Shown here: piece after piece, positions 14,892 through 22,887 of the stretch
How the letters are laid out: the number at the start of each line of letters is the position of its first letter
How positions within the stretch are numbered: the stretch's first letter is position 1
Assembly (NCBI GenBank): GCA_035286595.1
Contig: DATEDA010000200.1
Coordinates: 1-37,369 of the forward strand
Reading direction: 5' to 3'
DNA: 37,369 nt
DNA from: DATEDA01 sp035286595
GTDB lineage: Bacteria; Pseudomonadota; Gammaproteobacteria; Burkholderiales; SG8-39
Program-made: the position numbers and the translations under genes
Notes under the pieces: generated by a model
The model's input: the letters and a program-made list of their open reading frames with translations, nothing else
Databases searched by the model: none
What the model was told of the DNA's origin: nothing

Positions 14892-16370
14892 ATGACCGAA
14901 CTCGAATTCAAACGGCTCGCCGCCGGAGGTTTCAACCGGGTGCCCCTGGTCCTGGAGACCTTCGCGGACCTCGATACGCCGCTCTCCATCTACCTCAAGC
15001 TCGCCGGCAAGCCCTACTCGTACCTCCTCGAGTCGGTGCAGGGCGGCGAGCGTTTCGGCCGGTATTCGTTCATCGGTTTGCCGGCGCAGACACGCATCGT
15101 GGTGCGGGGCCGCACGGTGCAGGTGCTCCACGGCGAGACCGTCGCCGAGGAGGTCGAGTCGCCGGATCCGCTGGAGTTCGTCCGCAGCTATCTCGGACGC
15201 TACCGCGCTGCGCCCCTGCCGGGCCTGCCGCGCTTCGCCGGCGGACTGGTCGGATGCTTCGGCTACGAGACCGTTCGCTACATCGAGCCGAAGCTCGCCC
15301 GACGCGCGGCCAAGCCCGACCCGATCGGCACGCCCGACATCGTCCTGCTGCAGTCGGAGGAGATCGCGATCGTCGACAACCTCGCGGGCAAGCTCTACCT
15401 CGTCGTGTATGCCGACCCGCGAAACCCGCTCGCCTACGCGCACGGCAAGGATCGGTTGCGACAGCTGCTCGCGGCGCTGCGCGAGCCGCTCGCGATCCCG
15501 GCGCACGGGCCGACGGTCGCGCGCGAGCCGCAGTCCGGCTTCGGCGAGGCGAGCTTCCTGCAGGCGGTGGCCAAGTCGAAGCGCTACATCTTCGACGGGG
15601 ACCTGATGCAGGTGCAGATCGCGCAGCGGCTGTCGCGCCCGTTCACCGCCTCGCCGCTCGCGCTGTATCGGAGCCTGCGCACGCTGAACCCGTCGCCGTA
15701 CATGTTCCTCTTCGATTTCCGGGATTTCCACGTCGTGGGCGCGTCGCCCGAGATCCTGGTGCGGCTCGAGGGCGACAAGGTGACGCTCCGGCCGATCGCC
15801 GGCACCCGGCGGCGCGGCGCGACGCCCGAGGAGGATCGTGCGCTTGGGGAGGAGCTCCTGGCCGACCCCAAGGAGCGCGCCGAGCATGTGATGCTCATCG
15901 ACCTGGGGCGCAACGACGTCGGACGCATCGCCGCGACGGGCTCGGTGCGGGTGACCGAGCAAATGGCGATCGAGCGCTACTCGCACGTGATGCACATCGT
16001 CTCGAACGTCGAGGGCCGGCTGAAGCCGGGGCTCGAGGCGATCGACGTGCTGCGCGCGACGTTTCCCGCCGGGACGGTCACCGGCACGCCGAAGGTGCGC
16101 GCGATGGAGATCATCGACGACCTCGAGCCGGTGAAGCGCGGCGTCTACTCGGGCGCCGTGGGGTACATCGGCTATCACGGCGACATGGACCTCGCGATCG
16201 CGATCCGGACGGCGGTCGTCAAGGACGAGCTGCTGCACGTCCAGGCGGCGGCCGGGATCGTGGCCGATTCGGTGCCCGATAGCGAGTGGAACGAGACGAA
16301 CATCAAAGCGCGGGCACTGCTGCGCGCGGCCGAGATGGCGACGGCGGGACTGGACTCCCGGGTGGAATGA
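14892..16370 (+). CDS. trpE: anthranilate synthase component I
   Basis: A 492-residue enzyme that makes anthranilate from chorismate using ammonia from TrpG. The N-terminal domain contains YLLESVQGG, the LLES element that binds tryptophan for feedback inhibition. The C-terminal chorismate-binding domain has LNPSPYMFLFDF, GASPEILVRLEG, PIAGTRRRGAT and the glutamate- and glycine-rich AGTVTGTPKVRAMEII. GGAG lies six bases before ATG 14892. Expression is probably controlled by the upstream leader peptide, and activity by tryptophan. A convergent small gene separates it from trpG, so trpGDC may need its own promoter. Confidence 0.97.
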   Translation: MTELEFKRLAAGGFNRVPLVLETFADLDTPLSIYLKLAGKPYSYLLESVQGGERFGRYSFIGLPAQTRIVVRGRTVQVLHGETVAEEVESPDPLEFVRSYLGRYRAAPLPGLPRFAGGLVGCFGYETVRYIEPKLARRAAKPDPIGTPDIVLLQSEEIAIVDNLAGKLYLVVYADPRNPLAYAHGKDRLRQLLAALREPLAIPAHGPTVAREPQSGFGEASFLQAVAKSKRYIFDGDLMQVQIAQRLSRPFTASPLALYRSLRTLNPSPYMFLFDFRDFHVVGASPEILVRLEGDKVTLRPIAGTRRRGATPEEDRALGEELLADPKERAEHVMLIDLGRNDVGRIAATGSVRVTEQMAIERYSHVMHIVSNVEGRLKPGLEAIDVLRATFPAGTVTGTPKVRAMEIIDDLEPVKRGVYSGAVGYIGYHGDMDLAIAIRTAVVKDELLHVQAAAGIVADSVPDSEWNETNIKARALLRAAEMATAGLDSRVE

Positions 16371-16393
16371 AGCGCGATCGCGAAACCGGTGCG

Positions 16394-16603
16394 CTAGCGC
16401 CTGCCGGGCAGGTTGCCTTCCCAGCCGCAGCCGATCGCCACGCAGCGAAAGCGCCGTCGCGGGAGGATCAGGCTGATCAGCCGGTCGACCGGCCGGCGCC
16501 GGATCCGGATCAGGGCGCCCTTGCATCGGGGGCAACGGAGCCCCTGCTCGGTCTTGCCGTAACCGGGCGGAGGGGGATTGGCGCCTATCGGCGGCCGGTC
16601 CAT
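16394..16603 (-). CDS. small zinc-ribbon protein, antisense between trpE and trpG
   Basis: A 69-residue basic protein with two cysteine pairs, CPRC (Cys24, Cys27) and CVAIGC (Cys54, Cys59), separated by an arginine-rich segment RIRRRPVDRLISLILPRRR. The layout is that of a zinc ribbon, with a proline-rich N-terminus. A hydrophobic patch (LISLIL) lies in the middle but is too short for a membrane span. Function is unknown; nucleic-acid binding is a guess from the basic charge. It is convergent with trpE (stops 23 bases apart) and divergent from trpG, so it interrupts the trp gene run. Confidence 0.75.
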   Translation of the reverse strand: MDRPPIGANPPPPGYGKTEQGLRCPRCKGALIRIRRRPVDRLISLILPRRRFRCVAIGCGWEGNLPGRR

Positions 16604-16686
16604 GACAGGATCAGTCTAGAACAAGGACCGCCGAGGGTGGCGGGAGTTTTGAGATGAGACGAGCCGTTTTCTTGGGTCGGGACCGC

Positions 16687-16716
16687 GGGGACTGTCGCGG
16701 TAGGCCGACAGTCTCC
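16687..16716 (+). promoter_or_regulatory. long hairpin upstream of trpG
   Basis: GACTGTCG (16690-16697) and CGACAGTC (16706-16713) are perfectly complementary around an 8-base loop, and the stem extends by a G-U and two G-C pairs to 16687/16716. It lies 50 bases before the trpG ATG with no T-run, so it is either a protein-binding palindrome or an mRNA leader structure. The 163-base gap 16604-16766 contains no convincing gene. Confidence 0.45.
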
Positions 16717-16766
16717 CGAGGGCGCCCCGTCGAGCAGGCAACAGCTGTCGATAAGTCGGGCCGGTC

Positions 16767-17327
<561 letters not shown>

Positions 17328-17336
17328 GAGGAGACC

Positions 17337-18371
17337 ATGCCCATCACCGCACAAGAGGCGCTGCAACGGACCATCGAGCACCGCGAGATCTTCCACGACG
17401 AGATGCTCGAGCTCATGCGGCAGATCATGAGCGGGCAGATGTCGCCGGTCATGATCGCGGCGATCACCATCGGCCTGCGCGTCAAGAAGGAGACGATCGG
17501 CGAGATCACAGCCGCGGCGCAGGTGATGCGCGAGCTCGCGGCGAAAGTGCTCGTCGACGACCCGGACAACCTCGTCGACGTCGTCGGCACCGGCGGCGAT
17601 GCGGCGCACACGTTCAACATCTCGACCGCGGCCACCTTCGTCTGCGCCGCGGCGGGCGCGCGCGTCGCCAAGCACGGCAACCGCGCCGTGTCGTCGAAAT
17701 CGGGCAGCGCCGACGTCATCGAGGCGCTCGGGGCCAACATCAACCTCACGCCGGAGCAGGTCGGGCGCTGCATCAACGAGGTGGGCGTCGGCTTCATGTT
17801 CGCGCCGAACCACCATGCGGCGATGAAGCACGCCGGGCCGGTGCGCCGCGAGCTCGGCGTGCGCACGATCTTCAACATCCTCGGGCCGCTCACCAACCCG
17901 GCGATGGCGCCGACCCAGCTGATGGGCGTGTTCCACCCCGACCTCGTCGGCATCCAGATCCGCGTGCTGGAGCGGCTCGGCGCCCGGCACGCAATGACCG
18001 TCTACGGCATGGAGGGAATGGACGAGATCTCGATCAGCGGGCAGACGATGGTCGGCGAGCTCAGGGACGGCACGGTGAGCGAGTACATGATCCATCCGGA
18101 ACGCGTCGGCGTGCCCTTGCACGATCCGCAGGCGCTCCGCGCGGCGAACGTCGAGGAATCGCGGACGCTCGTCCTCGCTGCGCTCGAGAACAAGGCCGGC
18201 GCGGCGCGCGACATCGTCGCGCTCAACGCCGGGGCGGCGATCTACGTCGCCGGCCGCGCCCCGACGCTAGAGGACGGCGTCGAGGCGGCCTTCGAGGGCA
18301 TCAAGAGCGGCGGCGCGCGCGCGAAGCTCGACCAGTTCGTGCGGTTCACGCAGCAGGCCGCGAAGGGGTGA
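17337..18371 (+). CDS. trpD: anthranilate phosphoribosyltransferase
   Basis: A 344-residue enzyme joining anthranilate to phosphoribosyl pyrophosphate. The PRPP-binding motif VGTGGDAAHTFNISTA lies near residues 82-97, followed by KHGNRAVSSKSGSADV, NHHAAMKHAGPVRRELGVRTIFN and GPLTNPA, all characteristic. AGGAGG precedes the ATG. It follows trpG by 9 bases and is followed after 6 bases by an unexpected methyltransferase gene rather than directly by trpC. Confidence 0.97.
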   Translation: MPITAQEALQRTIEHREIFHDEMLELMRQIMSGQMSPVMIAAITIGLRVKKETIGEITAAAQVMRELAAKVLVDDPDNLVDVVGTGGDAAHTFNISTAATFVCAAAGARVAKHGNRAVSSKSGSADVIEALGANINLTPEQVGRCINEVGVGFMFAPNHHAAMKHAGPVRRELGVRTIFNILGPLTNPAMAPTQLMGVFHPDLVGIQIRVLERLGARHAMTVYGMEGMDEISISGQTMVGELRDGTVSEYMIHPERVGVPLHDPQALRAANVEESRTLVLAALENKAGAARDIVALNAGAAIYVAGRAPTLEDGVEAAFEGIKSGGARAKLDQFVRFTQQAAKG

Positions 18372-18377
18372 GCAGTC

Positions 18378-19070
18378 ATGCCGCGGTACTCCCGCAGCAA
18401 TCCCAGCCCGCGCTACGCGAGGCTCCTCGCCCAGTACCGCGAGATGCACCGCGACGGCGAGGTGCATCTCGGCATTCCCCCGGACCAGACCTTTCCGGGT
18501 AAGAGCCTGCCGCCGCAGGCCGGCCACATCAAGCGCCTGATCGGGCTCACGGGCGCGACGACCATCCTCGACTACGGGAGCGGCAAGGGCCAGCAGTACC
18601 AGCCGCTGCCGTTCACCGACCCCGGCGGTACGGTGCACCTTGGAATCCGCGCCTGGTGGGGTGTGGAGGTGCGGTGCTACGACCCCGGTTATCCGCCGTA
18701 CGCGACGCCCCCCGAGGGCGCGTTCGACGGCGTGATCTCGACCGACGTGCTCGAGCACTGTCCGGAAGAGGACATGCCGTGGATCGTCGGGGAGCTATTC
18801 GGGCACGCGACGCGATTCGTGTTCGCCAACGTGGCCTGTTTTCCGGCGCGCAAGCGTCTGCCGAACGGTCAGAACGCGCATTGCACCGTGCGACCGCTCA
18901 AGTGGTGGCGCGAGCTGATCGAACGGATCGCGCCGCGGCAGCCGGCGGTGCTCTACGAATTCCGCTTTCAGGCGCTGGAGCGCAAACCCGGCGGCGAGGA
19001 CGCAATGCTGGAAAAGCTGCTCACGAACTTCGACCACTGGCAGTCGGCGCGGGCTCGGGCGCGGGCGTGA
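18378..19070 (+). CDS. predicted SAM-dependent methyltransferase inside the trp cluster
   Basis: A 230-residue protein with a class I methyltransferase core. Motif I is TTILDYGSGKGQQY near residues 61-74, an acidic strand end follows (VEVRCYDPGYP, where the aspartate would hold SAM ribose), and motif IV-like DGVISTDVLEHCPEEDMPW lies near 116-134. An N-terminal segment (ARLLAQYREMHRDGEVHLG) precedes the core. The substrate is unknown. It begins 6 bases after trpD and its stop overlaps the trpC GTG by four bases, so it is translated with the trp genes. No known step of tryptophan synthesis needs methylation; it may be a rider gene or modify a molecule linked to growth state. Confidence 0.82.
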   Translation: MPRYSRSNPSPRYARLLAQYREMHRDGEVHLGIPPDQTFPGKSLPPQAGHIKRLIGLTGATTILDYGSGKGQQYQPLPFTDPGGTVHLGIRAWWGVEVRCYDPGYPPYATPPEGAFDGVISTDVLEHCPEEDMPWIVGELFGHATRFVFANVACFPARKRLPNGQNAHCTVRPLKWWRELIERIAPRQPAVLYEFRFQALERKPGGEDAMLEKLLTNFDHWQSARARARA

Positions 19071-19861
19071 GCGACATCCTGGCCCGCATCCTGGCGGTCA
19101 AGGTCGAGGAGCTCGCCGCGGCGCGGGCGGCCTTACCCCTTCGAGCGGTGCGCGAGCGGGCGCTCGCCATGCCGCCGCCGCGCGATTTCGTCGGGGCGCT
19201 CCGCGCGAAGATCGGCGGCGGTCGCCCGGCCGTGATCGCCGAGATCAAACGCGCCAGCCCGAGCCGGGGCGTGCTGCGCGCGGACTTCGATCCGGGCGAC
19301 ATCGCGAAGTCCTACGCGGCGAACGGCGCAGCCTGCCTGTCGGTGCTGACCGACCGGCAGTTCTTTCAGGGCGCGCCCGAGCACCTGGTCGCGGCGCGCG
19401 AGGCGTCCGGCCTGCCGGCGCTCCAAAAGGACTTTGTCATCGACCCGTATCAGGTCCACGAGGCGCAAGCGCTCGGCGCCGATTGCATTCTGTTGATCGC
19501 TGCGGCGCTCGACGATGCCAGGATGCTCGAGCTGGAAGCACTCGCCCTGGAACTGGGCATGGCGGTGCTCGTCGAGGTCCACGACGCGGCGGAGCTCGAG
19601 CGTGCGCTCGCTCTCGCCACGCCGTTGATCGGCATCAACAACCGGGATCTGCGGACATTCGAGACGCGGCTCGAGACGACGCTCGCGCTGCTGCCGCGCA
19701 TCCCCGCCGACCGTCTGGTCGTCACCGAGAGCGGGATCCTTGCGCGGGAGGACGTCGAGCTCATGCGCCGGGGCGGCGTGCACGCGTTCCTCGTCGGCGA
19801 AGCCTTCATGCGCGCGGCCGATCCCGGCGCGGCGCTGGCCGACCTGTTCCCCGTCGTATGA
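19067..19861 (+). CDS. trpC: indole-3-glycerol phosphate synthase
   Basis: A 264-residue TIM-barrel enzyme closing the indole ring. Motifs include VIAEIKRASPSRGVLR with the catalytic lysine near residue 60, LSVLTDRQFFQGAPEHL, LQKDFVIDPYQVHEA with a second lysine, IGINNRDLRTFE, and VTESGI. The GTG start overlaps the upstream methyltransferase stop (GTGA). The frame extends upstream, but this start gives the normal length. It is the last gene of the cluster; trpF, trpB and trpA are not here, as is usual when they form a second operon. Confidence 0.96.
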   Translation: MSDILARILAVKVEELAAARAALPLRAVRERALAMPPPRDFVGALRAKIGGGRPAVIAEIKRASPSRGVLRADFDPGDIAKSYAANGAACLSVLTDRQFFQGAPEHLVAAREASGLPALQKDFVIDPYQVHEAQALGADCILLIAAALDDARMLELEALALELGMAVLVEVHDAAELERALALATPLIGINNRDLRTFETRLETTLALLPRIPADRLVVTESGILAREDVELMRRGGVHAFLVGEAFMRAADPGAALADLFPVV

Positions 19862-19880
19862 GACGGGAAAGGTTTCTATT

Positions 19881-19891
19881 GTGCATTGCAC
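19881..19891. promoter_or_regulatory. GTGCATTGCAC palindromic box before the porin promoter
   Basis: An 11-base palindrome with a single central base (GTGCA-T-TGCAC), ten bases upstream of the porin -35. The core TGCATTGCAC recurs exactly at 24904-24913, across the -35 of the small-RNA promoter. A shared regulator is plausible. TGC/GCA palindromes have been described for PhaR-type regulators, but I cannot assign the factor. Confidence 0.45.
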
Positions 19892-19900
19892 CAAATGATG

Positions 19901-19930
19901 TTGTGAAAACACTACAACTGACTTCATAAT
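19901..19930 (+). promoter_or_regulatory. promoter of the porin gene
   Basis: TTGTGA (19901-19906), an 18-base spacer and CATAAT (19925-19930) in a locally AT-rich patch between trpC and the porin gene. It leaves a leader of about 135 bases. The rest of the 211-base gap shows a GGAGGAG-rich stretch and no convincing gene. Confidence 0.6.
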
Positions 19931-20072
19931 CTGCCGAAAAGTGCCTGCCTTCATTGCTCCTGGCGGAGGCGCTTTGGCAGAATCGCAACAGTTCCTCGGT
20001 TTCTAGGAGGAGCGTTGGGCAGGGGGCGGGCGGACGCCCGACCTGGATTCAAACAATCAGAGGAGAACCTTG

Positions 20073-21287
20073 ATGAACAAGAAGGTAATGGCGGTGGCGA
20101 TCGCGGGATTGTTCGCGGCGCCTGGCGTCGCTCTGGCGCAGAAGAGCACCGTGGAGATCTACGGGCGCGCCAACCTGGGCATCGACTACTACGAAGCCCA
20201 GGGTGCCGCGAACCCCTATAACAACCGCGAGGGTCGCACGCGCATTTACGACGGCTCGTCGCGGGTCGGCTTCCGCGGCACCGAGGATCTCGGCAGCGGG
20301 CTCCGGGCGATCTTCCAGATCGAGACCGGGATAAACATCGACAACGGCAGCAACAGCGGCCAGGGCGGTCAGGCGAACACTTCGTCGGGCTTCTGGGCGT
20401 CGCGCGACTCGTTCGTCGGCCTCGACAGCAACTTTGGCCGCCTGACATTCGGCCGGCAGTCGATGTACTGGGCGAACGGGGTGAACGCGCAGTTCGCGGC
20501 GAACTACATCAACACCGAGATCCCGTGGACGAACGGCACGCAGCTCGGCCGGATCAGCACCGCGGCGGCCGGGTCGGCTCCGGCGCGCGTGAGCAACACG
20601 GTCCAGTATACGTCGCCGACCCTTGCCGGGATGAACTTGACCGTCAGCTTCTCGCCGGGTACGAAAGAATCGGTCCAGAACATCGGCGCCGGCACCCAGG
20701 TGGACGGCAGCATCTGGGCGGTCACGGGGCGCGGCACGTGGGGCCCGTTCTACGCCCAGATCGACTACGCCGACGTGAACGTCCCGCAGATCAACACCGC
20801 CGCGGGGGTCGGCCAACAAGGGCAAGGCCAGGCGTACAAGGTCGGCGGCAGCTGGGGCTACATGCCCGGCGCGCGGGTCGGCCTGATCTGGGTGCGGACC
20901 GATCTGAACAACGCGCAAGGCACGGTTCCCGGCGTCCCCGCCGCCAACGGCGACGTGAACCAGGACGGCTGGACCATCAACTGGGAGCACACGTTCGGCA
21001 ACGTGCAGGTCATGGCCCAGTACGGCTGGACCAACGACATGAAGGGCGGCGGCTGCTCAACGGCGACCATCTCGTGCACGGACAGCGCCTCGACGGGGTT
21101 CATGGTCGGCGCACGGTACTTCCTGTCGAAGCGGACATGGCTGTACACGAGCTACAACCAGGTCAGCAACGATATCAACCAGTTCGCCGACTACACGGGT
21201 GGTGCCATCACGTCCACGTCGGGCGCACCTCTCCCGCTCGGCGCGGATCCGAAGATCTTTGCGCTCGGCATGTTCCACGCGTTCTGA
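20073..21287 (+). CDS. Gram-negative outer-membrane porin (OmpC-type)
   Basis: A 404-residue general porin of the betaproteobacterial type. A signal peptide (MNKKVMAVAIAGLFAAPGVALA) precedes a mature N-terminus with VEIYGRANLGIDYYE. The body has typical strand motifs such as SSRVGFRGTEDLGSGLRAIFQIE and RDSFVGLDSNFGRLTFGRQ, an L3-like constriction segment after it, and a C-terminal strand ending in Phe. A trimeric, 16-stranded channel for small solutes is expected. TTG at 20070 would add one residue, but ATG 20073 has AGGAG at the better distance. One cysteine pair (GGCSTATISCTD) lies in a predicted surface loop. Its terminator follows at 21317. Confidence 0.94.
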   Translation: MNKKVMAVAIAGLFAAPGVALAQKSTVEIYGRANLGIDYYEAQGAANPYNNREGRTRIYDGSSRVGFRGTEDLGSGLRAIFQIETGINIDNGSNSGQGGQANTSSGFWASRDSFVGLDSNFGRLTFGRQSMYWANGVNAQFAANYINTEIPWTNGTQLGRISTAAAGSAPARVSNTVQYTSPTLAGMNLTVSFSPGTKESVQNIGAGTQVDGSIWAVTGRGTWGPFYAQIDYADVNVPQINTAAGVGQQGQGQAYKVGGSWGYMPGARVGLIWVRTDLNNAQGTVPGVPAANGDVNQDGWTINWEHTFGNVQVMAQYGWTNDMKGGGCSTATISCTDSASTGFMVGARYFLSKRTWLYTSYNQVSNDINQFADYTGGAITSTSGAPLPLGADPKIFALGMFHAF

Positions 21288-21316
21288 GCCTAGCGGAAGA
21301 AGCCAGTCTCAAGATG

Positions 21317-21344
21317 AAACGGGCGCTTCGGCGCCCGTTTTTTT
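21317..21344 (+). terminator. intrinsic terminator after the porin gene
   Basis: AAACGGGCGC / GCGCCCGTTT form a perfect 10-bp stem around a TTCG tetraloop, ending in seven T residues. It lies 30 bases after the porin stop and is among the clearest terminators in the window. Confidence 0.93.
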
Positions 21345-21423
21345 CGCGCCCTCGAAGCGAAGGGGACGCAAGCGTTGGGCGAGCGGTGGCTTATGATTGC
21401 GCCACTCTTCTCCTGGGTCGGCC

Positions 21424-22050
21424 GTGCCAGACATCGATTCGCTGATCGTCGAGCTCGACAAGGGCCTGAGGACCCTATTCGGCGTCGCGCACGCCGTGCG
21501 TCCGATGCCCGGCGGTGATGTCGAGGCGCCGGAACTCTCGCTCGAGGAGCGCCGGCACGCGGCGGCCCTGATGCGGGTGAATCATTGCGGCGAGATCTGC
21601 GCCCAGGCGCTCTATCAGGGCCAGGCCCTCGCCTCGGAGAACGCGGAGCTGAAGCGCGCGCTCGAGCATGCCGCACGCGAGGAGGAGGACCATCTCGCCT
21701 GGACCGAGCAGCGCATCGCCGAGCTGGGCGGGCGGACGAGCCTGCTCGGCCCGCTCTGGTACGCTGGGTCGCTCGCGATCGGCTTTGCGGCGGGCAAGCT
21801 CGGCGACGCCTGGAACCTCGGGTTCCTCAAGGAGACCGAGCGGCAGGTCGAGCGTCACCTCGAGGGGCATCTCGACCGGCTGAGCGAGAAGGACGTCCGC
21901 ACGCGCGCCGTCGTGGCGGCGATGCAGCGCGACGAGGCGGGGCACGCGCGCACAGCCGAGGCGCTTGGCGCCCGGGAGCTTCCTCAGCCAGTCAAGGCCG
22001 GGATGGCCGCCGCAGCGAAGGTGATGACGGGCGTTTCCTACTGGCTCTGA
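21424..22050 (+). CDS. coq7: Coq7-type demethoxyubiquinone hydroxylase
   Basis: A 208-residue di-iron carboxylate hydroxylase of the Coq7 family, which adds the C6 hydroxyl during ubiquinone synthesis. The two ExxH repeats are visible: MRVNHCGEICAQALYQGQ with its glutamate, REEEDHLAWTEQR, and near the C-terminus AVVAAMQRDEAGHARTAEALG. The central ERQVERHLEGHLDRL is also typical. The GTG at 21424 gives VPDIDSLIVELDKGLRTLF, matching family N-termini; the ribosome site is weak. With the ubiH-like gene at 9.1 kb, two different hydroxylase types of the same pathway are encoded here. Confidence 0.93.
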   Translation: MPDIDSLIVELDKGLRTLFGVAHAVRPMPGGDVEAPELSLEERRHAAALMRVNHCGEICAQALYQGQALASENAELKRALEHAAREEEDHLAWTEQRIAELGGRTSLLGPLWYAGSLAIGFAAGKLGDAWNLGFLKETERQVERHLEGHLDRLSEKDVRTRAVVAAMQRDEAGHARTAEALGARELPQPVKAGMAAAAKVMTGVSYWL

Positions 22051-22083
22051 CGCGGGCCTGAGGGTGCGTCGCGAAGGGGCGAG

Positions 22084-22500
22084 TCAGACCTTCGGCGCCG
22101 AAGCCGGGGGTTTCGCCCGAAGCCGTGCGACCTTCATTACGACCTTGCGGTCGAAAGTGGCCAGCTCCGAGCGCGAAGCCGAAAGTGCCAGGTGCAAAGC
22201 GTCCGAGAAATCCAGGCCACGCCGATGCCACTCGGTCGCTTGGCGAACTGCTGCTGCTGCGTCCACGTCGAGGTTGGGCAAGTCGAGCAGGTGATCGAGC
22301 ACCTTCGTCGTCTCGTCGCGCGCGAACCCGTACGCCCCACGCATGACCCATTCGAGCTCCTGGACGACGGTCAAGGGCACGAAGAACTTCCGGTCCGAGG
22401 CGAGCACGGCGCGGGCGATGGCCCGCTGCCGCCTCGACTCTGCGTCCGCTTCGTCCTCGATGTAAAAGCGCGCAAGGACGTTGGTATCGAGTGCAATCAC
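22084..22500 (-). CDS. PIN-domain toxin of the second VapC type
   Basis: A 138-residue PIN-domain ribonuclease. Metal-binding residues appear at Asp5 (IALDTNVLARF), Glu48 (VVQELEWV), Asp100 in GLDFSDALHL and Asp117 in TFDRK, so it looks active. The GTG start overlaps the antitoxin stop by four bases (GTGA), exactly as in the first pair at 8.8 kb. Sequence similarity between the two toxins is low outside the PIN motifs, and their antitoxins are of different fold, so they are separate acquisitions rather than a duplication. It is convergent with coq7, whose stop is about 30 bases away. Confidence 0.92.
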   Translation of the reverse strand: MIALDTNVLARFYIEDEADAESRRQRAIARAVLASDRKFFVPLTVVQELEWVMRGAYGFARDETTKVLDHLLDLPNLDVDAAAAVRQATEWHRRGLDFSDALHLALSASRSELATFDRKVVMKVARLRAKPPASAPKV

Positions 22501-22760
22501 CGGCGGTCCCTGGAACGCAGGTTCGCCAGGACCTTGGCGCCGTCCATATCCGCGATGCGCACGTGCCGCCGGGCCTTGAGCAGGCCGAAGCCGTCCTCGA
22601 TCCGCGAGGTCTTCTCGCCCGCAGGGCTCCGGAGAATCACGGCCTGGCCGTCCGCCGAGACCTCGAGCTTCAGCCGCGTGCCTGGCCGGATCTTCATCCG
22701 CCGCCGGATCGCGGCCGGCAGCACCACTTGCCCCTTTGTTGATACTGTCACCGATCCCAC
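22497..22760 (-). CDS. AbrB/MazE-type swapped-hairpin antitoxin
   Basis: An 87-residue protein with an N-terminal AbrB DNA-binding domain: VTVSTKGQVVLPAAIRRRMKI, then PGTRLKLEV and the strand AVILRSP. The C-terminal half (FGLLKARRHVRIADMDGAKVLANLRSRDRR) would bind the toxin. It begins with GTG at 22760, with GGAG ten bases ahead; a second GTG four codons in is possible. Upstream are a -10-like TAAACT and a perfect 16-bp palindrome, a likely autoregulatory operator. The toxin gene overlaps its stop by four bases. Confidence 0.9.
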   Translation of the reverse strand: MGSVTVSTKGQVVLPAAIRRRMKIRPGTRLKLEVSADGQAVILRSPAGEKTSRIEDGFGLLKARRHVRIADMDGAKVLANLRSRDRR

Positions 22761-22807
22761 GTTACTCGGTCTCCATACTGCTGCTTACCGCAAGTTTACC
22801 AGCTTTC

Positions 22808-22823
22808 GGCTTACTAGTAAGCC
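22808..22823. promoter_or_regulatory. perfect 16-bp palindrome upstream of the AbrB/VapC pair
   Basis: GGCTTACTAGTAAGCC is a perfect palindrome lying 48 bases before the antitoxin start. On the minus strand TTACTA within it could act as a -35, with TAAACT 16 bases downstream as -10, so a bound AbrB-type protein would cover the promoter. It also sits between this pair and the fadL terminator. Confidence 0.5.
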
Positions 22824-22842
22824 AGTAGCCGGACCGACAAAC

Positions 22843-22869
22843 AAAAACGGCCGCGCGAGGCGGCCGTTT
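22843..22869 (-). terminator. intrinsic terminator of the fadL-type gene
   Basis: On the minus strand AAACGGCCG / CGGCCGTTT form a 9-bp stem with a 7-base loop, and the stem runs into TTTTTGTTT. It begins 19 bases after the transporter stop. Confidence 0.9.
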
Positions 22870-22887
22870 CGATTTCGGTGAAGGGCG

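Noticed and set aside
20015..20221. A TTG-initiated ORF after a strong GGAGGAG just before the porin
   Set aside because: It runs into the porin gene in another frame with a Gly/Arg-rich translation. The ribosome site alone is suggestive, but there is no protein-like character.
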